61,155 nucleotides of DNA. Origin: Helochares maculicollis (Eukaryota; Arthropoda; Insecta; Coleoptera; Hydrophilidae). The notes under the pieces were generated by a model. The model saw only the letters and a program-made list of their open reading frames with translations, had not been told where the DNA came from and searched no databases. Below are positions 1-11,941 of this stretch, one piece after another. Both the position numbers and the translations under genes were made by a program. The stretch spans positions 1 to 61,155 of the forward strand of contig JAWQRO010000078.1 in assembly GCA_033557835.1 (NCBI GenBank). Reading direction: 5' to 3'. How positions within the stretch are numbered: the stretch's first letter is position 1; each line of letters opens with the position of its first letter.

Positions 1-20
1 TATATATATATATATATATT
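1..20. repeat. (TA)n microsatellite at window edge
   Basis: Ten uninterrupted TA units open the window, so the true left end of the repeat is outside it. The following 340 bases up to the first coding exon hold no recognisable gene and are presumably upstream or 5' untranslated sequence of the zinc-finger gene. Confidence 0.9.
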
Positions 21-360
21 GTAGAATATATGCATCGAAGTGTATTTAATTTTGAACGTAGGATTTTGTTGTTTAATTATTTTGATTCGCAGCAACTTTT
101 ATACAATTCATGTATCTATACGAGAATTTAGAGAAGAGTGAAAATGTTTTAAAGTTAAAATACTAATAAAACATGAAGCTCATTGTTCCTAAATAATAAC
201 TTGTTTTGTGCTTCCGGAAAATAATTTATCTTCTTAGCAAACAAATTGAAATTATCATTTTATTTATCAGTTTGTCTAAGATTGCCCGGTATGAATCACT
301 ATATTTGATTATCAGTGATATTGTGTACTAAATAAACGAATTATTTAAACTAAGAAAAAT

Positions 361-3300
361 GCCAGCTTTAGCAATCGGTATCCAAAAAAGTCTCCAGACA
401 GGTAACAAATACATATGCAATATAGGAACTTTACATCAGCAATAACTAGTGCTTGCTAGGGACTTTCATAAGCTGAATACAAACAAGGACGTGTACAGAC
501 TTCTGCTTTACCTACACATGTCATTGAGTATCAATAGAGTGATGGTGTAGAAATTTAAGAAATGTAAAGGAAACGAGTTTTCATTGAAAAAATGCGGCAT
601 TTTCGCCTGCCAGGCGGCAGCAACGCCGCCAATATCCATTCGTTTGAAAAACAGGTCAGTATAGGTCAAATTATACCCAATTTTGATCTCATAGCCTCTT
701 GCATGACACAAATAAATCTGCTACCAAATAACTGTATTTATTTACGCAAAACATGTACTTTCCAGGTGGAAATAATACTTAAACAAATCGATAAGTTTAA
801 TGAGAAAGATAAACATGCTGCGTACAGCTACATTAGAAAGCGCATTGACCGTAGCGGGGCTTCCACAAAGAAGGCCAAAACCCGAACACCTGTTAAAGAT
901 TCACGTAGGAGACTAAGCATGAAAAAGATAGAAGGCTTCAAGCTTAAGACACCAAAAGGGATTTTACAAGGGCCCACCGTTAAAGCGCCCATTTTAAAAT
1001 GTAAAATATGCCCCATTACGAAAAGGAGCAAAATTAAGTTTATACAGCATTTAAAAACACATGTGGGCACTCCTATTTCCTGCAATAAGTGCAAAACTTC
1101 GTTCAATAATCGACTTTCCTATGATTTCCATTTGAACCACACTTGCAGCAAAACGACACCAGTTAAGCGGAAGCGTTTCAAGTGCACCGAGTGTGAGATG
1201 ACATTTAGATTTAAACGGCACTATGATCAGCATGTCGATAGTCATAAGCGAAATAACTGCCCTTACTGTGATGTTGTTTTAACTAGGAAAAATGATTTGG
1301 TTCAGCATATGTTGAAGGAGCACTCGATTAAGTTGGAGACGGCGAAACATAAGTGCAGCATATGTGATAAAAGGTAGCTTTAATATAGTTTTTTTATGTT
1401 AACATGATCTGCACAATCTAGGTCCTTCATATATATTGCACCAAGCTTATGTATGGGGCTGTTCATCTTATTCCAGCTTCTCCACTTTATAAATTGTGCA
1501 GAATATGTTTGATGCTTTTGTATCCATTTTTGCAACAGTATCTATTAGCTTATAGGTGTTGGCAATAAATAATTGATTAATAGGCTAGCTGTTGGTAAAG
1601 TGTTAGTTAATAAAACAAAGAAGATTTTAATCGAAATGATTCTTCTTACTGGATTGAAATGTTCTTAAGATACATAGCCTTAAGGCCTCGACATACTTGC
1701 AGACTTTAAAAAAAAATCCTAGCATATTTTCTATAGTTTTTGGCTTATTTTGTGAAAGGGTGCTGCAAACACTCATAATAGATCCAAAGTTTTAGTAACA
1801 AATACTGCCTGAGCGGTTCCAGTCTGTGAGTTCTTTACTATCTTGACTTGAGAAGCATTATGAGAATATATTTAGGATCGATTTCTAAGGTTGAAAAATC
1901 GCTGTATAGATTATAAAAGCAATAGAAGTCTTCACGTCTTAGATGAAAAAGCCTCAAAGTCAGTCAAGATGGATTCTACATACTAATTTGGCGGCAAAAG
2001 AGTTAGCGAGACAATTACATGAGGTTTCATTCAATCCAAAGTTCTCATTTTGTGTTTTACATTTTATTGCTACTTTTGCAGATATTTATGAAATTTTTAA
2101 AAGCAGGTACGATAGTATCCAGAGTGATTTTTCATCTCTTTTTTTAGAGTAAAAGACTTGGTAGTCCACAGATATTTCAGGTCTACTTACACTTTAAGTG
2201 TGTTCTTAGTTTCACACCAGTGAATCAGAAATATGATTAAATTCACATGATTTCTTTACAATTGTATGTGATTTTTGTAGCACTGACACATTTCTTTGTT
2301 TGCCATTGCATAAAGTTTGCGAAAGACCTATATTTATGTAAGTAGTAAAATATTGTATGTATTTCAGATATGTGAAACGACTTTCTTTGCATTACCACAT
2401 GCGTCAACATGCTGAAAACAAGCATGTATGTATGGAATGTGGTGACATTTGTGATACTAGTGAAGAATATAAAGCTCATGTCGATAAGCATGAAATGGCC
2501 AAGCCTTGGAAATGCTCCAAATGTGGTGATAGGTTTACTAGAAAGCAACAATATGATGTTCATTTACAGGTAGTGTATTAAAAATATGTATATAAATTCA
2601 ATTTGCTATTATTACTCTAGTATAAAATGACAAATATTTTAAGAATAATACTGCGATATATTTTTATTATCTAAATTAAAGGTATATTCCCTCCACCCGA
2701 CTGATAAATCTAATAAATGAAAAAAAAATGTTTTGTCTTTTTCCATGTTTATCTGGATATTTCTTTGCTATTAGCCATTCTATTAGACTTATCAACATAC
2801 CCCATATTAGTGTTATAATCTTCAAGTATTCGTGGATTTATGACATTGAACTCGTCCACAAAATTACCATCTACTGAAGGGTAGTTCATTTGAATTAGCA
2901 ACTGAACATCTAAATTGTCTTAAATTTCCCCCCACATGTATAAAAATTTATCTTTTTTTTTTAATTTCATACTATTCGGGTCAATGCCATGGAAGATTCC
3001 ATATGTTATATTTATCAGTACAACATAAATATATTTTTTGTTCTAATAAATCATCAATGAACACTGGCGAGGAAAAATAATATATCCATAAATAACTTAA
3101 GGCCCGCACCTTCCACTTTTATAATTAATTACCGAACTGTACTGTATATAGCCTGTTTCAAAATTAAGTTGCAAAATATAAAGGTGATAAATATAAGAAA
3201 TAATAAGTGATAGGTTTTTGTTTGCATTTTGGGGCATTATTAGTAACTGAGATGTTAATTACATGTGCATGTTAAGAGCCACTGGCAGAATTCCCTATGA

Positions 3301-6300
3301 CGTCGTCGGTTGAATACAGACAAATTTTATAGGTATTTCTTGTTTACGCTTAAAGCATTTAGACGCGAAACTATTGAAATAATAATAAAAACCCTCGTTG
3401 AAAAGAAATGAAGACTAGCGAAAAAAGTTAACAGCCCAATAAATTTCAACCACAAAGGAAAAACAAGCGCCACATGTTTGGTCAAATTGCATTCATTTTA
3501 ATTTGTTTTTAATACATTATTTATTATTACGTAAATTAGCTAAACTTTTCTTTATGCCTTATTCATAAGAAAGACATATTTACTAATATGCAACTCATCT
3601 GAACTTACTAAGCACGAAACAAGAAATACCATCATTTTATTGTAAACAAAGTGACAAAAATAAAATGGGATATAAATTGTGATAGAAATTGACTGTAGCC
3701 CTGCGTATTTAAGTAGCCATCAAATTTTAACGATAAAGAATGTCGAGAATTAAGATATTGTTTAGTTTTGCAATGTAACCACCCTTCTTGCCGCGGTAAT
3801 ATAAACTGATAGTTTTTGGAGGTCACATTTGATCTCCAGTTCAAAAAACAACACGCTCGAATAAAATGTTGCTTAAATGCCTGTTTATGTTCTTATTTCT
3901 GTCTCTATGTTATTAGGAAGGTTTTGTGTGCGTGAAATAATTTTATCTTGTGATTTATGACGAATCTGATCTAACGCTTTGTTTTGATTGTGATGCCGGT
4001 ATTTTTATAGAGATAAAGGTGACATTAGTTTACAATGTATGATGTAGTCGTCTTTCTTGCGGCGAAAGATAGTAATACAAAGAGATCTTTTTTTACGGTC
4101 ACGTTTTGTTTTAAATGATTCGAAAATACCCGAAGCTATAAAGTTTAACTTTGATTGTTTTTTATGTTCTTTTTCTGTTTCTCTTTGATAAGGAGGGTTT
4201 GGCGTTCATGAAAAAAGTTAATCTCGAGGTTTTAAAGGATCTAACGACTTGTTTGATTGTGATGCCCTTATTTTTATAGCAATAATGGTGCCGTTGAGTC
4301 TGCATAATATTCTTTAACCCAGCATGGTCTATCGGCATCATTTCAATTATGCCAGGAGTCAAAAATTAGCCAAATTTTCAACATTTTTATTTATACTTAA
4401 AAAATACCAGGTAGTGGTCACATGTGGGTTAAGTGTTGGAAATTAATTCTGCTACATCCTGTATATTCAGAAGAGCTTATATATTGTAATTCCAAATCTT
4501 TTCTGTTTATTTGGAATATACTTATAAAAAATTATTTTTCCTTTGAATGTTTAAAAAAAAATAATTTTCCACAGTCAATCGTAATTAATGTATATGTGGC
4601 AAAATGAAGTATACAGCTGCTCATCTTTACATCAAAAACCTATAATTGTATCTTTTTGGTCGTTGCCTGTTTAAATAATATATGTTAGAAACTTGTATAG
4701 TTCTACATGTCACTTCAGTAGATTCAGTTGAAGAGTCTGAGATGTTTTGATTTTAGTAAAACTGATGGATATATTAATAGATATATCCACCAAACTAATA
4801 AGTTTCCACCAATAATAAATTAAATATTTCTTAAAAAAAATTCTAAAATATATGATGACAAAGAAGCTTTCCTTGTATTGAGAGCAATTGATTTATTTAT
4901 ACCAACATTTGGTAGACTGAAATTTCCTATATTCTCCAGTCGGCTATGTTAACTAATGGTTCATAGGAATTAAGCTTCATGCTGTAATAGATGTGCCTTA
5001 TGTGACCAATACAAGCGAGCCCCACTGCAGGCATCTCAATTCTCATTCAGCAAAGGAACTGAACCAATGCAACCCTTTCACGCTTTAAAATTTACATATA
5101 ATAAATACTCTTTATTGACTACAAAGAATCTTTGTCACAAGAACATGATGTAATACAATTAACTAAATTCTTCATTGAAAATTGACTAGTCAGGAAGTTT
5201 TTATGAGCTACCTGTATTGCTTGACATATTTATTATCTACATAGATTCACATTTTCTTTAGATTATGTATAGAAACTGATATATTATTTATCAAAAGAAT
5301 TTTTTATATTACAGAGACATGACACTTATAAATGTATTACATGCAATGAATCATATGCTTGCAAGCAAAGAGCAATTAGACACAAACAGAGAGGACATGA
5401 AGTGGATGGCTTGCATCCAAGGATGGATTGTCCTTTCTGTGAAAAGGCGTTCCATCGCTCTCAAAATTTACAAATTCATCTCCGTCATACACATCAACAA
5501 TTTGGTAGGTACAAAAACATTAATTACTATGTAAACATATATATTGTACTGAATTCAAAGATTGAAATACACTATTTATTTGTTATTCATGCCATTTGTT
5601 AATTAAATATATTAATTTGAATTGCAGAAAAGTCAACAATACCATGCAAATATTGTGACAAATCATTCAAATCTCCCTACCAATACTTTAAACATTGTAC
5701 AACCATCAATCACGAGAAAAAAAGCCCAGGGCATAGCCAACTGATCTGCGAAACTTGTGGCAAGAAGTTCACTAAAAAATATCTGCTGGAACAACACAAG
5801 CAAACAGTACATTTGAAGAACAAAATAATCCACCAATGCGACTTTTGCGATTTCAAGTCGAAAAATCGTACCAACTTAGAGCGACACCGCAACCTGCACA
5901 TCAACTCAGGGAAAATTTTTATTTGTGACCAATGTGGCAAAGAATTCCCCAACAATGCTTGCTTGAGCGACCATATTTCCTACGTTCACAAACAAGAAAA
6001 AATCTTTAAGTGTGACCAATGCGGCAAAGCTTTCAAAAGAAATTCCGAACTGGTACGTCACACTCGAATTCACTCGAATATTTGCCCATATGTCTGCCAA
6101 CTTTGCAATGCTGCATTTAAACGAAGTTCGCATTTAAAACGACATGAATCGCTAGTGCATAAAATTGAAACGAAATCTAGAAAAATACAAAGGCTTGAAC
6201 CTGATAGCAACGGAATTTTAGTACCAGTCGAAGATAAGAAATTGAAGCAACAGAAGCAAACCGTTATACAAACTCCTGTAACAGTGATGCCTGAACCACA

Positions 6301-6778
6301 TCAGGACAACTTCGTTGAAGTTGCTATACAATCGATGGATTATTTCAGTATTCCAGTGACCCATATGAATGATATAACGCTTACTAAAAATTTGAATACA
6401 AATCTTATAAATGTGGAACCTATAGATTATAACCAATCAGTTTATTGGAGTGATAAATTGAGCCTCCCTGCTACAGATAATAATATGTTGCCACAAATGT
6501 CGCTTGCGCCACAAGGAAGCGAATTGCAGGCACTGAACATAGTGGATCAATTAGTGAATTCCTTTTTACCTGATAAAAGCCTGCAAATTCCGCAGGATGC
6601 TTTATATGATGATTATACGAGTCAAGCTTTACAGTATACAAACGTAGGATTGCCGTCTACTGTTACGACGGAGATTTTAACTACGACCGAAAAAATTTTG
6701 CAGGGGCAACAGGATCGGAATGTAATGTTGGATGCACCTTTAGCTGATTATATGCAACCTTATCAGTATATGCAGTAA
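361..6778 (+). CDS. C2H2 zinc-finger protein with 15 fingers
   Basis: Six coding exons: 361-403, 614-654, 766-1373, 2368-2569, 5315-5504 and 5628-6778, total 2235 nt (744 aa); phases agree at every GT-AG junction. The ATG at 361 follows AAAA and opens a short exon ending in a good donor. About 105 basic N-terminal residues (no ZAD cysteines) precede fifteen C2H2-type fingers spanning roughly residues 107-541. Finger 2 (C-x2-C, then H-x2-H) is irregular. Introns cut inside fingers 5 and 7. Fingers 13-15 have the classical spacing and TGEKP-like linkers are largely missing. The last 200 residues are finger-free and rich in Q, N, T and P, a plausible activation or interaction tail ending in MQPYQYMQ. 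Likely a nuclear DNA-binding transcription factor; I cannot name an orthologue. A candidate poly(A) signal lies at 6830. Confidence 0.88.
3141..3540 (+). repeat. Dispersed repeat, copy A (inverted partner at 32730-33146)
   Basis: About 400 bp that match the reverse complement of 32730-33146 at roughly 80 per cent or more by eye. Shared landmarks include the stretches CAGCCCAATAAATTTCAA, CAAGCGCCACATG and GCATTTTGGGGCAT. Copy A lacks 14 nt present in copy B between GGTATTTC and CTTGTTTAC. No open reading frame or terminal inverted repeat is evident, so it is probably a nonautonomous element or a fragment of one. Confidence 0.85.
3770..4310 (+). repeat. Two diverged tandem units of about 270 bp
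   Basis: Unit 1 (about 3770-4040) and unit 2 (about 4045-4310) share, in the same order: CTTGC-GCGG/CGGCG, a GGTCAC block, TTTATGTTCTT followed by CTGT-TCTC, AGG-GG-TTTG-G, GATCTAACG, TTTGATTGTGATGCC and TATTTTTATAG. Clearly an old duplication; no coding potential seen. Confidence 0.7.
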
Positions 6779-9700
6779 TTTTAGATGGGTGTTTTTGTTG
6801 AATATTTATTTTACTTTTTTAAAACAGTAAATAAAATAATATTTATTAAGCTACTTTGTTGTTTTTCTCATCTATATAGAGTGCATAAATATTCTTGAGT
6901 AGCCCACCTATTTTTATTAAAAATAACAGTTGCTGTACTGTCATTTTTTATTAAACGTACATATTTTTAACGCAAAACACATCTTGTTGATAAAATTTTA
7001 CCTTGAGGAGTGTGAGTCAGCTAATAATGTGAGTTTGCGATGAGACTTTACATAGTAATAGTACACTAAATTGGTATTAAAATGTGTGCTCCATCCAGAT
7101 AATTTCCATAAAAATCAGTTTGAATTTAGTTAATGCTTTATAAATGGTATGTTTAGTTGAAATAGTGTCTACGTTTTGCTTGACATGTAGTTAACCCACT
7201 TTCAATTCTTAGACATGTATTATTTTTTATATTGAAAAATGTAAAAAAATATTAATTTTTAAATTAAAGAATGGTAAAATGACAGTCACTAGAAATTTGT
7301 AATTTATATATTAGTCTGCTGCTTCACTGACAAATTTATTTATATTATATTTATTCTGTATTCTATTACTATTTTCCTTTTATGCAACAATTGCATCAGT
7401 ATTAAGTCTAGTGCTGATATATAAAGTTGCTGAGAACTAGCTTGTTAATAACACCACATGTCCTGCTTTCTATCTAAGAGAGAGATAGTGTCGTAGTAAC
7501 ACTGATGAACAGTAGTGATAGGCACTTATTCATACACATAAAAGTCAACATCTCTGAAATAAAGTGTAATAAATAATGAGAATAATTACATCGAACAGGG
7601 GTCCATAAATGGAAATGTACATATCATCCTGTAATATGTAAGTTATAGCTATGGCATAAATAACGGTATCCCTCTAAAATCATCTTTTATCTACTCTATT
7701 AGCAGAAATTTCAGTAATAGATGTGCTTCCATATTTTCAAAAATAAAGTTACAAATCACTTATGTCATCTACACGATCAATTATTCATTTGTTCACATTT
7801 TTTAACACCTTGTCCATTTTTGTACCTTCTTATAAAATTGAATTTTATAAAGACCACGTTACAAATGTATTATATTGAAATTATTTTATAAAGAAACTTA
7901 CAGTTTCTTTTCTGTTCTTGCTATTTAAATCTAACCATAATTTGCAATTAACAATAAAATAAAAAAATAAAAGTTTTATTGCATATATATATTTTTTAAT
8001 TAAATAGAATTGTTACTGTTGCACAAATACATTTGTAACATTTATTTCATCACTTTTTCAAATCAATCTAATGAAAATTATAAAAATAAACATTTTTTAA
8101 TTAAATGAAATTAACATATTTAGCCATTCCATATACATACCATTTCATTAATATCACTGTCTTTGTATTGATATAATATCCTTGAGGGGAACATTCATTA
8201 TAAAAAACACACTAGAACTATGACTAGTTGCATCTGCCCTTCATTAATTTTTGCAAATTTATGTATCATAATAGTTTTTGGCTACAAAAACTTCATTAAT
8301 GTTACAGTAATTGGAGAAAAATTCCTATGCCCAATAAATGTATGATATATCTAGATGGAATATAAATAGTTCAACAGTCAACTAGCAAAAATATAAATTT
8401 TATCACTTTCTTGAATCCAAAACATAATTTCTGAAATCTGCTCATTAAAATGTGCTCATAATAACTCGAGGCTATATCAAATTTAATACGTTAATATTAA
8501 AATTTTTTCCTTTTTTTTTAATTTAAAATCTACATGCTATGTTGCATTTCCTCTCTATATTTGAAATATTTTCTAATTATATACGTTAGTAAATTTGCCT
8601 AAATTTTTAAAATTATGTATTTCAGTTAACTAATATGTCATTTAGATTTATATTTATAAACCTAGTTGTTGACAAACTCGATTTTCCATTTTAAAGTTTT
8701 CACCATTTTAAAATTTGTTCTCTTGATTTAGGAGATTAAATTTTCTTTTTCAAATTTCTATCGATTATAAACTTCTGGTTCTTTAATTTTAATGTGTTTC
8801 TTCATTCTTTCCATTTTTCTTGGTAATTAAAATAATTAGTTTCTAAGATTTTTCAAGCACAACATTTTGTTATAAAAAAATACTTTTTAAACAAAGTCTA
8901 AGTACTCTATATTGATACAACTGTATACTCCTAGTAGCTTACTGTAACACATGTATCTAGAATGTATCAGGATGTTAAAAGCAGATAATAGAGCTTCAAG
9001 TTATTGATAGGTAAGGCAAAACCTTATAAACAGATTTGCAGTTATTTTGTAAGACTTTATACACACATAATTTACAGACCCCCTTAACAAAACCCCTGAT
9101 TTTCTCAATTGGCTTTATATACTGAATTTTTACTTCTATCCTGAAGTATTTTGCTTCCAAAGCATAAACTATTGTAATAATACAATGTAAATGTCAATTT
9201 TTCTAAATGTGGCATTGTAGCATTAGTAATAATAATTATCTATAAAACAGACCCTTTTTGAATTGAATTTAAAAAAAAAATAGCTGAAACAAATAGGCTA
9301 TAGCCTACAGCTACTAGGAACAATTAGTGAGACACCAAATATTTGACTCCCATTTGCCCTTTTGTTGATTAATTTAAAAAAAATGATAATTACCGATCTC
9401 CTTATTTAAAAAGAAAGACAGACCAATTTTCACGAGCATAAGGTTATTTACAAAAAATAGACTCAGGTCGAAACCTATTGAGGGACTTAATTATTAGCAA
9501 TCAGACTCTTTATATATCGTTATACTAAAAACATTGTGAACTCACTGAATAAAATTATAGCGCCTTAAAAAACCGTTCGACAATTTGCTGCAATTACATT
9601 ATGCTTATCCATCAAAATGAAATCACAATACTTAGCTCTACGAATGCTTATGCAATCCAACTCTAGAAATCAAATATTATATCAATGTGTAGGTAAAGAT

Positions 9701-9957
9701 GATAAGTAACTGTATTAAAAGCAGTTTTTAAAAGTTAAAGAAAAATCCCTTTATTCAATATAAATATAATAACAATATATAAAACGGAAACATACATATA
9801 AAAAGTGGTAGGTAGGTAACACTTATTCATCTATTCACAATTTCAAAAACCAAAAGTAAAGTGAATTCAAAGTAAATAAAATGTATGTATATCTTCGGCA
9901 ACTAAATAATAGTAAATGCAAGTTCATGTGATGAGCGACAAATAATAGAAATATAGA
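6779..9957. other. Intergenic, AT-rich, no gene seen
   Basis: Starts with the 3' untranslated region of the zinc-finger gene (AATAAA at 6830-6835) and ends with the 3' untranslated region of the convergent FKBP8 gene (reverse-strand AATAAA at 9750-9755). In between there is only very AT-rich sequence without ORFs of note. One 16-nt word, TCAGTAATAGATGTGC at 7711, recurs at 11532. Confidence 0.6.
9750..9755 (-). other. Candidate poly(A) signal of FKBP8
   Basis: AATAAA on the minus strand about 200 nt after the FKBP8 stop codon at 9958. Confidence 0.5.
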
Positions 9958-11941
9958 CTAGGTTAGTTTGAATTTATATGCTGCGAATCCCATAACACCA
10001 ACGAAAATGCTTAGGCCTAAGGTACCCCACATAAAAATCTACAATAAAAAATATTAATTACGGATTGTTCCATTTCAAATGCTACCAATTTAAGCAACCT
10101 TGTTTGAGTCGTTTTTAGATTTTTTATCCGGCTTTGAATTGCCACTGTTGAACATTCTCCGAGCTAATTCCCTTTCCGATGCTTTTTGTTTCTGTAATAA
10201 CGTTGTAAGAGAAGCCATTTCTTTTTGAACATCAGGATTGTTAGGAGCCACTTCGTTTGCCTTTTGCAAACAACTCAAAGCAGTTACTACATCATTCTTT
10301 GCACGAAACACCTAAAAAAATTAATTATTTAAGAATCCAACAAAATAAATAGCCTAGAAAATATGTCAGCAAGTACTAACTTTTGATTTTCTAAATAATG
10401 CTTTAAGATTGTTAGGTTGGCAACGTAAAACAGTCTGTAATGAATTTAAAGCGGCATCATAGAGACCCATTTTGATTTGAGCTGCTGCCATGTTGTTACA
10501 CACACTAACTCTGTCTTCCAGGAGCTCTTGGAGAGCTGTATCTGTTACTTCTGGTTGGCCATCAGGGGTGGGATCTTTTATTCCCCCTTCTACCTCGTCC
10601 AAGTAGTCTAAAGCTCGCCGATAACATTTAATTGCTAATTGGTTTTCACCTCTACCATACCACCAGTTTCCACGTTCACGTTTCTTATTTCTGGAAAGAA
10701 GAATCAATCCAAATAATTTTATTTTCTGTAAATGTATTTTTATATTAATTAAAATATTTCAAATGCCACCAGAAACTCTGTTTAAATTTAATAATCGTAC
10801 TAAGTCTTAATTAAAACAGGTTTTGATGAAAGTAATTTGCAGTTAATATAATTATTAACGTGAGCAATATATACTTCAATCACATTTTAAATAGCATAAT
10901 TTTTATATAGTATGACGTTTTTGCAAAAGCTTCATTAAGTAAAATGATTTAGCTTTTAAATAATATATTTCCAGTTTAAAATAGTTCAAGTGATCAAATT
11001 CTGTTTCAAAAATAATAGACAACCGATACTTACCCTAATATTTTCCTTTGCGCAATACTTAAGCTTTCTGCCTCAATTTCTGCCTCCACTGCTATTAATT
11101 CAACTTCAAAATAAACAGTTGTATTAGGACCTACATGTGGCTCGAATCCTTTGGACCCATAAGCTAAACGAGGTTCAATTTTTAGCTTGCATATTTCACC
11201 TACATTCATCATGCCAAGGGCCACATCTAATCCTTGCAGTATCTGTATTAAATGAAAATGTTTTAAGCTTGCCATAACAATACTATAGTTGCAAAAAAAA
11301 AACAAATATATTGGTTGAATTAACGTAAATATAAATATAGCACCACAAAAATTTATTGTGTCCGATATTGGTTTATTTATAAACACAACATTTTCAAGCC
11401 TTACTAATACACACTTTTTAAACACCCACACTAAATTATAAGAATTTTTGGGGCAAAAAATGCTAACATTAGTGTAGAATGTAGAAATTACGGGATTAAT
11501 AGCTTTACTGGTTAAATTTAATGTGGAAAAATCAGTAATAGATGTGCCTATGAACCTAGAAAAAAATAGCTAAGAAGTACTTGCCTCGAAATCGCCTAAC
11601 TGCACCTTTTGCTCTTCGAACTTTTCCACGATCGTTCCATCTTCCAAAGTGCAATCGTATCGTATTGTACATATCTGCAGACGATTAGGCCGAGAATCGG
11701 GGGCTCCCTCTTTGATGACCTTTTTCATAACAGACCCACTACCCAGAAGATCTTCCCATTTTTCTTCGGCCTCCTCTTTTTCTTCATTGTTCATCTCTTT
11801 ATCCGTGAGAGACGAGCTGCTAACGTTGGTGTCTATGTTAGTGGATATGTCATCCACGTCTTCCGATTCTTTAAAATCGTTCAATAGTGAAGCTGTACTT
11901 GCCCCCGAATCTGACCCATTTTCGTTATCCTTTCCGCTCAT
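9958..11941 (-). CDS. FKBP8: FKBP8/FKBP38-like tail-anchored immunophilin
   Basis: Five coding exons: 11941-11585, 11242-11034, 10690-10381, 10311-10099 and 10038-9958, 1170 nt in total (389 aa; human FKBP8 is about 412). Residues 1-75 are acidic and S/T-rich and end in an EKWEDLLGSG block similar to the same spot in mammalian FKBP8. One FKBP domain follows (about 80-172); the position of the conserved active-site tryptophan of FKBP12 is leucine (QGLD), as in noncanonical FKBP38. Three TPR-like helical repeats cover about 185-330. The last 26 residues, on their own exon, form a hydrophobic segment starting IFMWGTLGLSIF and ending in a short basic tail, i.e. a C-terminal anchor. Family members sit on mitochondrial and ER membranes and act with Hsp90 and Bcl-2 and in mitophagy. 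The first intron has a GC donor. Confidence 0.92.
10039..10098 (-). other. 60-nt FKBP8 intron whose retention would remove the anchor
   Basis: Donor AAG|GTTGCT is weak; acceptor TTTATTGTAG is good. Splicing in phase 0 joins the TPR part to the transmembrane exon. If the intron is kept, translation ends after two more residues (VA, stop TAA). Confidence 0.7.

Larger units (their letters stand above)
2570..5314 (+). other. Intron 4 of the zinc-finger gene, repeat-bearing
   Basis: This 2.7-kb intron contains one copy of an inverted dispersed repeat (3141-3540) and, directly after it, two diverged tandem units of about 270 bp (3770-4310). No coding sequence on either strand is supported; the open frames at 3632-3844, 4162-4362 and 4422-4607 have no family resemblance and fall in repeat or AT-rich DNA. 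Confidence 0.7.
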
